A stretch of DNA of 64,000 nucleotides. Source: Hybos culiciformis. Taxonomy: Eukaryota > Arthropoda > Insecta > Diptera > Hybotidae. The notes below the pieces were generated by a model. That model searched no databases. It was not told the origin of the DNA and was given only the letters and a program-made list of their open reading frames with translations. Positions within the stretch are counted from its first letter, which is position 1. Each line of letters starts with the position of its first letter. Where the stretch lies: positions 24,291,557 to 24,355,556 of the forward strand of contig OZ023273.1 in NCBI GenBank assembly GCA_964007475.1. The letters run 5' to 3'. A program made the translations under genes and the position numbers. Of the stretch, positions 1-13,400 are shown piece after piece.

Positions 1-3000
1 AATTTAGAGTATTCGATTATCTCGTACTGACCTTTATAGTGAAAAGAAAAAAAAAAGTTGTATTTTTAATTGTTAAATATCTTTTTGTATAAAATTATAA
101 ATTCAATATTCCGCATAAAAATTCGAGAAACTCACTTCATATTTCAGATTTATTACACAACTGTGATATTCTACGTGAGATTGTTTTTTAAATATATATG
201 AAATAATTCAATAAAGATTCTCGTTCTTAAAACTTTTACGTTAATTCCAATAAAATGCTAAAAAAAAATAAAAATAAAAATTTCAATTCGGAAAATTTTA
301 GATTGAAAGAAAATTATACGACAGTTCTGTAGAAAATCCAATCAAAAAAACAAAAATGCATGAAAGTAATTAAAAATTTTAGAATTACATTAAATTGGTT
401 GACCTAATTTTGTTGAAAGAAAAAAATGTTTGAAAAATAAACTATCGGCTACAAAGTTTTTTTTTATATTAGTTACAAAAAAAGTTATCGTCTGTTTGTT
501 GGTATGAAATTAGAAACGAAAATTTTGAATACATCTTCATCTAAATGTGTTTAAGTAATATTAGAAAATAAATTCAATCTTTGGTAACAGTTTTTTTTTA
601 TTTTTATTATCGATATGTTAATAGTTACAATGACGCCGTCAGGAAATTTATATTATCTGATCTGCAAATGAAATCCAAAACTTGAAAATAATTCTATTTG
701 GAATTTGAAATATAATACCTACTAATGGCAAATAATAATACTACAACAAATAATAAAATTCTTCACAAAATAAAATGTGATCGTTCAAATTAGAACATCA
801 ACAAATATAAAATAGAATAAATTATTTCCTTCTTTTTTTTTTAAAGGATTTTCACTTTAGTTAAAAATATCAATCGTTTTTTAACGAAAAATATATAATT
901 GGAAAATAAGGGTAAAATCCCAGATGACAAAAAAAGGAATTTTTATATAATTTAAGTGAATTTGGCTTTAAGTTACAAAACTTATAAGATAATATATTGG
1001 CGTATCCAAAGAACGAGTACAGAAAAGAAAATTTACTAGTCTTACGAATTCAGTTAGTCCAACCGATTGAAATTTGTTATTGATCAGAATGTTAGCTCTT
1101 AAACATGTATTAGTAGGTATATGTAAAGTTCATATTCTAAATTATTAGGATTTGATATAAAAACAATGAAGCTGCGAACAAAAGTTAGTTAACTTTCTAT
1201 TACGAATAGGATACTGTATATAGAAAAGTTTAAAAAGTTAAGAGAAAATCTAAAAAGGTATAAAAAAAGGATATAACTAAAATGATTGGAAAAAGGATTG
1301 AAAAGGCAATAAAAGTTTTTAAATCCAAAAAGGTGAAAAAGGTACTAATGCATGATTACACGTTAAATCTAACAAAATTTTAACAATCTTATTTGTGACA
1401 TTTTAAAATTATGCGTATACAAAAGAAATTTTATTGAAATTCTAGGAGAATTTATTCCAAATTGACAAAAACATTATTTTTTATATCTTTTAAAACAGTT
1501 ACAGCTCAATATATTATAATATGAATGTATAGTATGTATAATAGAAAATGTTAAAGGGAACGACACATCATTAACTTCCTGTCACATCCAGACTTGATTC
1601 AATTTCAATTCTTTTTTGTACGATTTTAACATTAGATTATATTTTGGACTCCTCAATCTGCTTAACAAATTTGGTTTATTTTAGTTTTTATGTCACTTCA
1701 AAAGTTGTATTACGAACAAATACAAACGAACAGATAGCTCTTAGCATAACAACCCTGAGAATAATACAGTCGCAACTTTAAAAATAGTCTTTCATATTAT
1801 ATTTTCAACCCTGTTTTGAACAAAAAAAAATTTACATTCTCTTAGAAAAAGGACATTTGTATGCAAACTGATTTTGGAAGTTGCAAACATAAAGAAAATA
1901 ATAAATCGTATGCTCTAATCTAAAATACGATTGACAGAAAAAAGTCAAGTAATATAATGTGAGTAATAAACAGGTTCTAAACACTGAACGTCTATCAGTT
2001 AGAAAACTTGAATTCATATATTATCAATGTGAATGTTAGTTAAAGCTAATTCTATTGTAGCATTATGAAAATTTAAAAATTCGGAAAACAAAAACATAAT
2101 AAGTTTTTTCTAAGATAAAATATCCCAAATAATATCAACAAAAAAATTTTCCGATATTGTCACGATTTTCTATTTTAATTTTATTGCTACTATCCTATCT
2201 ACTATAAAAATATGTGTGTTTGTATTATATATTATATGTATATTATATAAATAAAATAAATTTTTCATGTTTAGTCCATTGTGATTATTATTAGATATAA
2301 TATACCCATAGTTTTCTATTTATATTTTGATTCTTTATTATTTTTATTTTTAAAATGACAATAATAAATGTTGGCGGCAAAATGACTATATTTTTATATA
2401 TTTTTATTTAAAAACTTATCTTTAATATTGACTTCGTATATACTTAAATATTAACAATTTCACGTTTTCAAATTTTGATTTACTGTATATAATTTTCTAA
2501 ATGTGTTTGGTTGATCTAATTTAAAATTTTTCTTTTTTTAATTATATTTATTTACTCCATTACTAATTAACTATAATCATAGATTAAGGGCCGTTTGCAC
2601 CGATTAAACTTAAATATCTAAGTTTTAGTTAAGTATCAAATAACACCTAACTACTTGCACCAAATTTAAAGTTCCACTTAAAATTGCTTAAGTTTAATTT
2701 AAATTAAGTGATAGATTTTGTGAACTTAAAATTTTAAGTTTAATTCGATATTTGTATGAAAAAATATTTTATTAGGAAAAAATACCTACAAAAATTATTT
2801 TCTAAACCTAAATTTACAACACAATATTTTTATGTTGACAACAAATCAAATTTTTTTTTTTCGATGTCAAATTTGGACACTTCTTTTTTTTTTATTTTTT
2901 TTTTACCGATACTTACCTTCATATTTTCATTTCAATCATTTTTTATCATTTTTTTAAAAATTAATTTGTATAATTTAAACTAAATTTAAGCCCAAAATAA

Positions 3001-3121
3001 ATAAAAAAATATTTAATTATTTTTGGAAATATTATTTTTTTTTTTTATTTGACAGGGAAATTCATAGGAAATTTAATTAAGTAAAACTTATTTAAGTTTA
3101 TCATAATTTTTACAAAGCAAA

Positions 3122-3418
3122 TTACTTAAATTTAAGTTTAACCATTGAGTAATTATATTTATAAGAGGGACAGAATTCATACAAGTAAATTTTTTTCAAA
3201 AATTATGACAATATTTTGAATGTATTGAGTAACTCAAATGTGTTTATTCTTAATTTTATTATGTTTATTATTGTATTAAGAATAAACACATTTGAGTATG
3301 AAATTTTTATTCAATACATTGAAAATTTTGAAAAAAAAAATTCTGAAATTTACTTGTATGAATTCTGACCCTCTTATAAATATTATTACTCTATGGTTTA
3401 ACTTAAATTTAAATATAA
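3122..3418. repeat. Long foldback inside the Harbinger-like element
   Basis: An imperfect palindrome with arms of about 130 bases. The outermost TTAAATTTAAG tracts pair, followed by CCATTGAGTAATTATATTTA against CTCTATGG-side sequence. The core (3163-3375) begins AAGAGGGACAGAATTCATAC and ends with the near-complement GTATGAATTCTGACCCTCTT. The loop side carries CAAATGTGTTTATTCTTAA paired with TTAAGAATAAACACATTTG around 3236-3297. TATA sits at both core edges, so a TA duplication of a Tc1/mariner-type MITE is possible. Because pairing continues outside the core, the boundary between insertion and host is ambiguous. Confidence 0.7.
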
Positions 3419-3419
3419 C

Positions 3420-3636
3420 CATAGATTAAGAATACAGAAAGATGGGAAGCTTCATACAACATTATTTTTGGTATTTTTAAGTCAATGTGTTAGTAAAACA
3501 AAATAAAATACGTGATAATTATCAATGTATGAAAAGAGATTTATTTAGTTTTACTAACACCTTCACAATAAAATACCAAAAAAGACTGAAAAAATGTTGT
3601 ATGAACCTTCCAATCTTTCTGTATTCTTAATCTATG
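3420..3636. mobile_element. Foldback MITE, 217 bp, with 7-bp flanking repeat
   Basis: The left terminus CATAGATTAAGAATACAG and right terminus CTGTATTCTTAATCTATG are perfect complements. The inverted repeat continues with small mismatches for more than 40 bases (AAAGATGGGAAGCTTCATAC against GTATGAACCTTCCAATCTTT), and internal GTTAGTAAAAC / GTTTTACTAAC also pair. ATATAAC flanks it directly on both sides (3413-3419 and 3637-3643), which I read as a 7-bp target duplication. No coding capacity. It lies in the right arm of the larger Harbinger-like element. Confidence 0.75.
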
Positions 3637-6600
3637 ATATAACTTAGTTAAGTTTAATTTTTAAGTTTAATCGGTGCAAACGGCCCTAAGAATATAATAC
3701 TATAAAATTGTTATTCAAATATAAGTTGAAGAAAAATATATTTTGCCTAATTGAATTATTTATTTTAATATTTCACAGTTTAGAAACAATATTCCAAGTG
3801 AAGATGTAAGTTTTTTATTCTATAATAATCCATTGGTTCTGTTAAAAAATAAATTAAAAGTTTTGTATACGATTAATCCTCGTTTCTTTCTGTAATATTT
3901 ATTAAAACTGCATTCGTACTCTTCATACAAATCTTTATCTCAACCGACTGAATTTATTAATTAACCGTTTCCGTGGAAATTTTATTTTCATAATGTTTTT
4001 ATATTTTGATAAGCTTTTTGTAAACTTTCATATATCTAGATCCTTGACATGTTATTCTAGAGTTTAATATTAAAGAATATTAATTGAAAACAATCACAGT
4101 AAATAAAATTTAAATTTTTAAACGAATTAGTTAACTTTTATACTTTTATTCAATTTAATGGCTCTCCTCATATGACGGTTCAATTTTTTAATAAAAATAC
4201 GAGAGCCAAATGTGAAGAAAATAAAAACAAACAATTGTTTTTCTAGATTAAAATGAAGAAATGAAAATATTAAAAGAAATAGATAACTTAATTTTAGAAA
4301 TTTAATAATTTTTATTACTTCAATAAAGGAATTTTATAATATTTTTGTTTTTCTTAATGTTTTTCTATACATAAATACATATACTTTTAGTAAGGCAGTG
4401 GCGTTTACCGACACGAATAATTTAATAATTTTTGTTTAAAACCAATTCCAATTTGAGAATGATTTACAAGTTCGAAGTGTAATTTCTGCAATCACAAGAC
4501 GTAGACTGTTCCAATAAAAAATCAAATATGAATGAATTAAAAAATGTAACAAAGATCATATAAACTATAAACCATCTAAGATAGTTTTGTACTAATAATA
4601 ATTTATCAGCAAATGCATGCTTGCTGCAAAAACTGTGTATATTTTATTTATTTATTTATGAATAATCCCAGTATAAATGAATTAATTCTAGAACTAAGCT
4701 TAAGGCTTCTTAACTACTATGGTTTTCTAGCCTAATCTGTGTATAGCATTATCAGTATACATAACTGTTTTTCCTTTGTTATTATTATAATTTTTCGGTG
4801 GAGAAAAAAATAGGTACTGATGTTGGATGCTACATGGTTTTATAGTTTTTAAAAATTTCCTATTTATTTCGCCGTGTGATATCCCAAATGTTGTAAATTC
4901 TCTAAAGTAATATAAATCTTAGTATAATTTTAGCGAATCACACCACCTTATAAAATTTTTCCATTACAAGAACCGTAGTTTGTTTATTGTTCATTTAAAA
5001 CTTAATTTAAAAAAGAATTCTGAAATTAAAGAGTTTATTTTAAAGAGATAAAGAATGATTTGAAAACATGTATATATCTGTATGCTGTAGTACTGGTCTT
5101 GTATTGCAGATGAGCAATCATTATCCTTTATGAGGTTGCAATAATTATTAACAAAAAAAAAACTTGTGAGTTTATTTTATTTCATAAAATTTTTTCTGTT
5201 GACCTTAAAGATTACAACACACCATACCTATAGAAAAGTAAATTATGATGTATGTTGTAATTTTTCATACTTTAAAATATTTCATAAAACTCTTATTTTT
5301 CATTTTGCCTTAAAACTTTATGTTCCCATATGTTTTTAACGAAAATTTTAAGGATTTTATGTATAGCATTACTTTTTTTTTTCTTCTGCCGTAAACTTTT
5401 ATTCCAATAACTTATGATATTACATTATTTTGTTCTTTAGAGATGTAAAAAAAAAAAAAAAAAAAACAAAGTCATGTACCATCAAGATAACGAATAAAAG
5501 TTTTTTTTTTTTGGTGCTTTAAAAACAGCTCTCTATGCAACAAAATAAGTTAAAAGATTTTTTGTTGTCTTTAGAATTTAGTGAGCATAAAACTCACATG
5601 AAACGTCAAGAAACATACATTTTTTTTCTATATGTATATGCATATTTAACACTGCACACAGCATATGATCGTAATTTGGAGTCTTATCATTTTTTATGAA
5701 TACACTAAATTCTTTAATTTTTTTTTTGCGCCATAATTTTTTTTTGGTGGTATTTACGCGAAAAACATATTGTGAATTATATTTATTTATCTCAGTGGAA
5801 TAAACATTGAATTTACTGTAATTTTCTATAAAAGAAACAACATTTTCTTAAATGGAATATTTGGACAGCATTCCAATTTTCTAATCTAGAAACTAGATTG
5901 GAATTTAACTAAAACTAAAACGGTTGATATTCCCAAGTTTTTTGATACATTTTTTTCTATGGTATTTAACAGAAGAAAAATTACAAATTAACATTTTAGT
6001 CAAAACATTTCCAAAATTCTATATTTTCAGTTCTTTATGTTTGTTTTCAGTGTATTTTACAGTTTAGACGAGGGATTCTGACAGTTTATTTATGATTGTA
6101 GGTGTCTGTGATGCGGCATTATATAGTTGAAAATAAAAAATAGCCTTTTAGAAAATAATTTTCTAAAAATTTAACATGAAAACATTTTATTTTATTTTAT
6201 AAAGAGAAATAAGTTGTATCAATGATCCCTCTAAATGAAAAAAATATAAACTTTATATAAAAGAGAAATGTTTCGTCTCCATAGCATTGGAAGAGGTTTA
6301 CATATTATTTATTATCATTTAGATCATTTTAATTAATAAATAATTTTTATCAATTCATACACAATATAGGTATGTACATATTCGAAATTAAATTTTAAAT
6401 CCAGCTTCTATATTTAAAGAATAAAAAAAAAATAATAATAATCTATGCGCATAAAAATTTTTGTTTATTTTAACAGATTTCATTTTATTTTTTATTTTTT
6501 TTCGGATTATTATTTCTCTCTTAAAAGGTTTTTTGGATTTGTTCTACAGAAAAATGAAATTTTCCGCTATTTTGGAAAATCAAATCATTGCAAAAAGCCT

Positions 6601-7211
6601 TTAAAAGGTATAAAAAGAAAATTAAAAGAATAAAGAAGTAAAAATGAGATGTAATTTTTTTTTTTATTTTTCGTTTTCTTTTCTTTTTTTTTTTGCAAGT
6701 CAGAAATACAAATTGAAAAAAATTAAATTGATAATAATAGTTGATGAAAAAAAATAAAAAATAAGAACGAAAAGAAAAATATAACTAAATTTGTTTTTCG
6801 TTTTATGACTTTTCATGATTTTCGATTTTGTTTTGCCATTACATTTGAAAATTATACGACTCCTCTAGTTATATGTATAAAAACTTCTTCGATAGAATTA
6901 ATTTTTTTATTTTTGACAAAAATAAAATTTATCCAATAAAATGATTTTACTTTAATTATAAATTAAGTAAATTTATTTTATTATTATTTCTTTTTTGTGG
7001 ATGATTATGTGAAAATTAGATTTTTCTAATATATATAGCATGATGAATAGAATCATCGGCTCTTTCCAATATTAAAAATCTTGACAGGGTCTAGAAAGAT
7101 AATTTTCAATTTTATTTATAGTATTTCTTCTATAAGAATTTATCTCTTCTTTTAAAATAAAAATTTTGTGTATTTCAAAGGTATAAGTTAATTATATTCA
7201 TATACCTAGTT

Positions 7212-7430
7212 TACATAGAGAGAAACGGTGGTTGAATTGAAATAGAATTAATCTGACTAAACCCTTCACTCAGTTAAGTTAACTCTTTTCATGTAAACGG
7301 TTAACACTGTTAAAAGTAAGCAACAGCTGTTTGTTTCGTTTCGTTTTTGTTCTCAGACTACATCTTGCAAACAATTGGGCTTTTTTCAACCACATTTCGA
7401 CTCAATCACGGTTGAAATACCATGTAAGCT
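7212..7430. mobile_element. Possible degenerate MITE
   Basis: The left edge TTACATAGAGAGAAACGGTG continues GTTGAATTGAAAT. The right edge, read on the minus strand, is TTACATGGTATTTCAACCGT continuing GATTGAGTCGAAAT. Allowing one gap, about 15 of the inner 19 positions agree. An internal CATGTAAACGGTTAA also resembles the ends. The target duplication is not clear and the ends are mutated, so the boundaries are approximate. Confidence 0.35.
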
Positions 7431-10400
7431 TGCAGGTACAAGTCTTCTTGAATTATCTTAAATTTTCTCGACACAGAACTGATTTTTTTTTTGTTTTTCC
7501 TCGAAATATTCAAATTTTTTTCTGAGATAAGAAAAATAGAATGATATTTTCCAAAAAAACCTAACCATATAATTGTTTAGTTAGCTAACAACATCCTAAA
7601 TACTTTATATGAACCTTATGTGAATATTCTGTTTGTATTTTTTCCAGAAATCTCGATTGTGAAAAACAAAAACATAAAATCATATACATAAATGTAGAAT
7701 ACATATATATTTTTTAAATAATCCTAAATTATAATAATAGTGAACTTCAATGAATAGTTTTTTTTTTTTTTTTAAATAAAACAAATTGGAAAATATTTCA
7801 CATTTTTTTTTTTCGTATACATTTATTCTGTTGCATTTATTTTGTCAAGTAAAAAAAAAAACTCTATTGAAATTGCATTAACAATGCACAAGAAGTTTTT
7901 CTTCGTTTTTTTTCAAAATAACAAGTTTTTCTCGTTAAAACAATCTTTTTAAAATGCGATTTTCCAAACAAGGAGTAAGAAATAATAATCGTATATATGT
8001 ATATATAAAGAAAAAAAAATTTGATAAATCATCAAAAATAAATTTTATATTATATATAAATTTAAAAAAAAAAAAAAAATATATGTATTTTGTTTTTGTT
8101 GCCATTCTTAAATTGAAACAAAATTTCGTCCTTTTTTGTAACAAAAAAATATAAAAAATAAAAATATATTTTTCTTGCAAAAAAGGAATCATTTATATAA
8201 AAATCATATAATAATAACAATATATATTTATTTTTTTTCTGAGAAAAAAAAATTAGAAAAAAGAAAATGTAAAAATTTTGTACTTCTTGTGTGTAAAATA
8301 GTTTTTAAAGAATATTTTTATAGAGTTTTATGATAATTAAATAATAAAAATCATCGTGTTAATAATTAGTCTATTAGAGCATATTATATTGAATTAGGTG
8401 AGTATCAAGTTCTTGAATCCAATCCGATAAACTTCACATGGACAAAAATCTTTATTTTTTACATCCTTTTGGCGGTTAAAAAGATTTGAAGTTTCTACTA
8501 TTTAGTATGTAATTAAAAAAGATAATAAATATTGTATACATTTGCATTCAACATAATTAATATATTTTATTTTTAATAATATCCTTTAAATCCATTAAGC
8601 ACTTCTCTAGCAATATATTATTAGCTTGTTCGTTCGGAAAATGACAAAAAAAAAAATGAAAAAGATTTCTAGTGTCAAAGTTTTCTATACCTTTATATTA
8701 TTGTTGTGATGAAAAATGACTAAAGAAAATGCTAAGTCAAAGAATTTTTGTTATGAAGGAAAAATTTTTATAGGTATTAGACATTTCTCAAAAATCCTTG
8801 AAAAATTGGAAAAATAACATTATTGTTGTTTTTTTTTTTTTTTTTTTTATTATTTTGCTTTGTAACAGAAAATATATTGTTTTTCACTTTCATATTATAA
8901 ATTTTATTTCCTTGACTTTTAAAAATGATTTACTGAGACAATTACATTAATGGATAAAACTGTTAAAAAAAATAAAAAAATTTTTTTTTTCCAAAATAAT
9001 ATTTTTTTATTAAAAGAAAAATACATATTTTTCGAAGAACATGATCTTTGTCCTTTTTTTTTTGTGTAGAAAATTTAATAAATTTTTCAAAATATTTTAT
9101 TGAAGTATTTTTTTATGTGATGTTTTTGACTTTTTTTTTTTTCTGTTTTTTTTCGAATATTCTGAATTTTTGATGTAATAATGTTTATTATTGGCGAAAA
9201 GATAAGAATTTTTCTTCGTGAATGAAAAATTTTCTTTAAACGTTTAGAAGAATATGAAATTTGTCAAAAAAAAAGAAAAATATTAAAAATTGAATGTAGA
9301 AGTTGGTTAATTCTCAAAAATCCTATTGGGTGAAATTTGCTCATCTTCTAACTTTGAGTTCATGTAACTCTGTCGTCTAACGCTGTACTATCTATTTGTG
9401 TATAATATATCCTTTACTGAAGAATTGAAAATTTACTCAACGCAACGGTATAGTGTTCAAATTTTTGATAGAATTTATTAAAATAATTATTTTAAAACCC
9501 AAGTATTTTTAATAGCTTTCAATTATGAAAGGGACTTCAAAATTGATAATATTATTATTGTCAGAAAAAGTTAAATTTAATTTAACACGATATAGTTTGA
9601 GAAACTGTAACATTTTTAACGTTATAATTATTAAAATATGGTTACAAAGGATTATAGCGATACATGACATTTTAAGTTAAATATTCATTAACTAAATTTA
9701 GCATAAAAAGAGCCAAATTTAATTAAATTATAGAAACTATTTAAAATATCTACATTATTTTATTTTATATTTATACAAAAATAAATATATGTATTTTTTT
9801 TTTTGAATCTACTTAATTTAAAATGCCTTTTAGGTATAAAAAACTGGAAATAAAATAGTTTTTTTTTTATTCTACCTTTTTGTCGAAAATTTTCACAATT
9901 AAAATATAATATTGAAAAATTTTCCTGATGTAGAATGAATTATATAAAATGCTAATGCATATACTAAAAAAAAAAATAGAAAATAAAAAAATAAAAATTA
10001 TAAAAGTTATCATAAAAAGGAAAGTTATAAAAAATTCAGTAAAAAAAAAAAAAATCCAACATAATATATGTTTTTTTTCTAATGCAGATACATTGTTATA
10101 TATATATATACATAAAATATAGTATATTATAGAGTATGCAAATTTAATTCATGTTAGCATTTTTCTTCTTCATTGACTTTGTCATTTTGAATTGAATAAA
10201 TTATTTTCATTATGAAGTTTTTGAGTAAAAGCATTTCACTTTTTTTTTTTTTTTACACTTCTTGATCGCCAAAATTATGTTGAAAAAGTAAAATATTTCC
10301 ATAGTGTACCTATGGAAATAAAAGTTACAAAAAAAATATTGTTTTTCCATCGTTTTTGTTCACAAGTAAACAAAATTTTCCAAAAACCCTTGATAAAAAC

Positions 10401-13400
10401 TTTTGATAGAAAATATGTGGATCTGTGACATTTAACTAGGATTTATATGCACAATCAGTTTAAGCACGACGAGAACTTACTGATAAAAAAAATATACCAT
10501 AGTTGTATTATAGTCACATCACAGTATAACTTTGTTAGAGCATTTACTTAAAAACAGTAACATTGACATTGAAAAACAAATATTGTTTTTTGCCATTTTA
10601 ATCAAAATCTTAAACTAGTTATAAAGTTATAATTAAAGATTGAAATAAAAATCGTTAGAATTTATTTTTGATGTCTGATTGGCTTTATGTGTTTACAATT
10701 CCAAAAAAACTCGTTATATTGAATTGAAATAGATTTACAAAATTTTTTTTAGGTAAAAAATTAATAACTAAAAGAAAATAAAAATCCTTTAGCAACTTTA
10801 GAATTAAATTTTTTTTTTTGAAACCTTGAAAACCTTTAATGAATACCGTTTGTCTGAAAAATGAAAAAATTATAAAAGAAAATATTTAAAGGATAATCGA
10901 AAGAAAAATTATATGGTTAATAAAATTATTTATTTCCAAAAAGAAATTAGTCCTTTACATTTTATGAATTAACCTCTCTTTTATATATGCTATTCATATA
11001 TAATATTATAATACATATAGTATATTTTTCTTTTTATTATTTTTAAATCCCAAGATAAAATAATTTTTGATACGAAAGAACGACCTTTCTTTATATTATA
11101 TAAAGCTGTGATAATTATTGTTTATCTTTTAACATGAAAAATAACTTAAAAATGAATACAATTGAAAGATTTGGAAAATTAAATGAAAAAAAAAAAAATA
11201 TTAAGGAAATTATAATAGTAATAATAATAAAATAAAAAAGATAACCCTGGAAAAATTTATATTAGCAATAATAACTTAATCTTAATGAGTCCATGTACAA
11301 AAAAAAAATAATTTTTTTTTTTTTTAATAAAAGAAAATTTTATTTTTTTCAATGACTTTTCAACACAAAAAAAAAATAAAAAAGGAAAAAATTTGTTATC
11401 AAACTTTTCAAAATCTTTATTCAATGAAAATAAAATGAATAAATTTATTATCTGGCAGTATAGTAATATTATCTTTCCTTATTTTGTATTTTTTTTTGTC
11501 ATCGTTTTCAAGTTTTCAAAACCGTAGTTCGGAAATATAAGATAATCTAAAAAGGAAAATGATGTTCTTAAGAAACAAAAAAAAAAACGAAAAACAAAAA
11601 ACATCTAAAATTTTTTTAGGCATATTTAGGGTTAATTATTTCAAGGAGTTAAATAAGATGTCCACACATATTATTAGTTATTAATCGCACGCTCTTGAAA
11701 TTCGAATGAAAATGATTTTGGTTTTAATGATAAATATATACGATGACTTGAAACTTCGACAGTTCATCTTCGTTTTAAAAAAAAATAATTAATTAAGAAA
11801 CGTCACATATTGAAAATGAAATTTAATTTGTCGAGTTATTCTTTTACTATTTATGCATTGTTTATAGCTACCACAGTAAAGTAATTTTTGGAGGAATGTT
11901 CCGAAAACCTATTCACAGCTAATTTTATATGAAAGTAAAAAATCAACTGCAAAAAATATAAAACTATTTATCATCTGAAAATTTTGACAGGAAAAAGTAT
12001 CTGAAAAAAAAAATTCAGATAGGAAGGAAACGTAATGAAAAAGAAACAAACAAATAATTTTGTGCAGTAATGAAATTTTTCAGATAGCAAAAAAAAAAAT
12101 AAATTTAATTTTCTTAATTATTTGAAAATATTTTAAAAAAATTCTTTTTACGAAAAATAAATAAAATTAATATGTAAATTTGCTTAAATATAAATAGAAT
12201 ATTAACATAGAAAATCGGTTTTTACGGTACCATTTATTCTGATAGATAAATTAGCTATAAACAAGGCATTAGGATTATAGATTAATACACAAAAATAAAT
12301 TAGCATCTTGAACGTCCCTATATTATTAAACGAAATTTAAAAAATACAAAAAACTTGAACAAAAAAATATTTGAATTAATTTTTTGCTATCAAAATTATT
12401 GTACATTTTCGGGCCGGTATATTTTTATTAAATTCGCTTCATAGATTCATAGTTGGCGGCGCTATCATTCCTTTACGCGCTATTTTGAAAATATTTTTAA
12501 TTAAATAACTATCATCTTCTTATCAGGCTTTAACTCAATTTTGAGCGATCTTCCTTCATTAGTTCAAAAGTTATACTACTCTGCCGTGGTAAAAACCATT
12601 CTTAAATGTATGGTAAGATCATAAAATTTTGTATCTATGGTAAGTCCATAAAAGTTTTCAGATAGATTTTCCGAAAAGAAGTAAGTAAAGCTTTTTAATT
12701 GGACAATAAATATTTCTGTTGCCATAGGAAAAAAGAATGTACTACATTATGCATTCACATAATGTAAGCACTAAAATCATATTAAGTCGCATTTAAAAAT
12801 GTTATCATATATTTTTATTTTCTTGATATTTTAAGTTTAAGTTTTATTTTTTTTCTTTTGTAGTTAAAGGGAATAAAAAATATAATTGAATATATATAAG
12901 AAATAAATTTATACGAGTTCATAAAAAATAAAAAAAACTAGGTGGACATGAAATTGAGGAAATAAAATATAAGAATAAAACTTTTAATGATATAGCAAAC
13001 ATTATCCTTGCATTTATAACCTACGCAATTTATACTCGAATGTTATGATTATGTGGAAAAAGAATTCAAAATTAAAAGAATATTTTTATAAAAAAATACT
13101 CTAGGGTTTATAATTTTTGGTGTAGGATTTTCGTTTTCTTCTTATTTCTTGTTGTGCTGGTATATACATGTTTTCTTTTTCCTTTTTTTTTAAGGAATTA
13201 CATAAAAAACCTTCAAAATAAAAAAAAATGTATTCATTCAAATACTTAATAAAGAAAAATAAAATACTAGAAAGTGTAACACATTCTTCATATTATATAC
13301 ATACATTCTTTATATACATAATAGTAGATAAAAGATTTTCCCGAAAGGAAAAATTAAATATTATACACAAGAAGAAGAGAAACGAAAAAAAAAAAATAGA

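Larger units (their letters stand above)
2588..3686. mobile_element. PIF/Harbinger-like non-autonomous element, 1.1 kb, TAA duplication
   Basis: The ends are inverted repeats. The left end reads GGGCCGTTTGCACCGATTAA and the right end is its reverse complement, ATCGGTGCAAACGGCCC. The match extends past 25 bases into the TTAAACTTAA tract. The trinucleotide TAA flanks both sides (2585-2587 and 3687-3689), the target-site size of PIF/Harbinger elements. There is no transposase frame, so this is a MITE-type copy. Its arms are rich in TTAAGTTTAA motifs. Two further inverted-repeat elements sit in its right half (3122-3418 and 3420-3636), which explains the unusual length. Confidence 0.82.

Noticed and set aside
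1..60. Possible exon 9 start (polypyrimidine tract then AAAG|GTCAGT on the minus strand)
   Set aside because: The frame required by exon 8 reaches TAA after eight codons.
10294..10320. Perfect 11-bp stem with 5-base loop (TATTTCCATAG / CTATGGAAATA)
   Set aside because: Short AT-rich stem with no flanking element or gene; expected at this frequency in such sequence.
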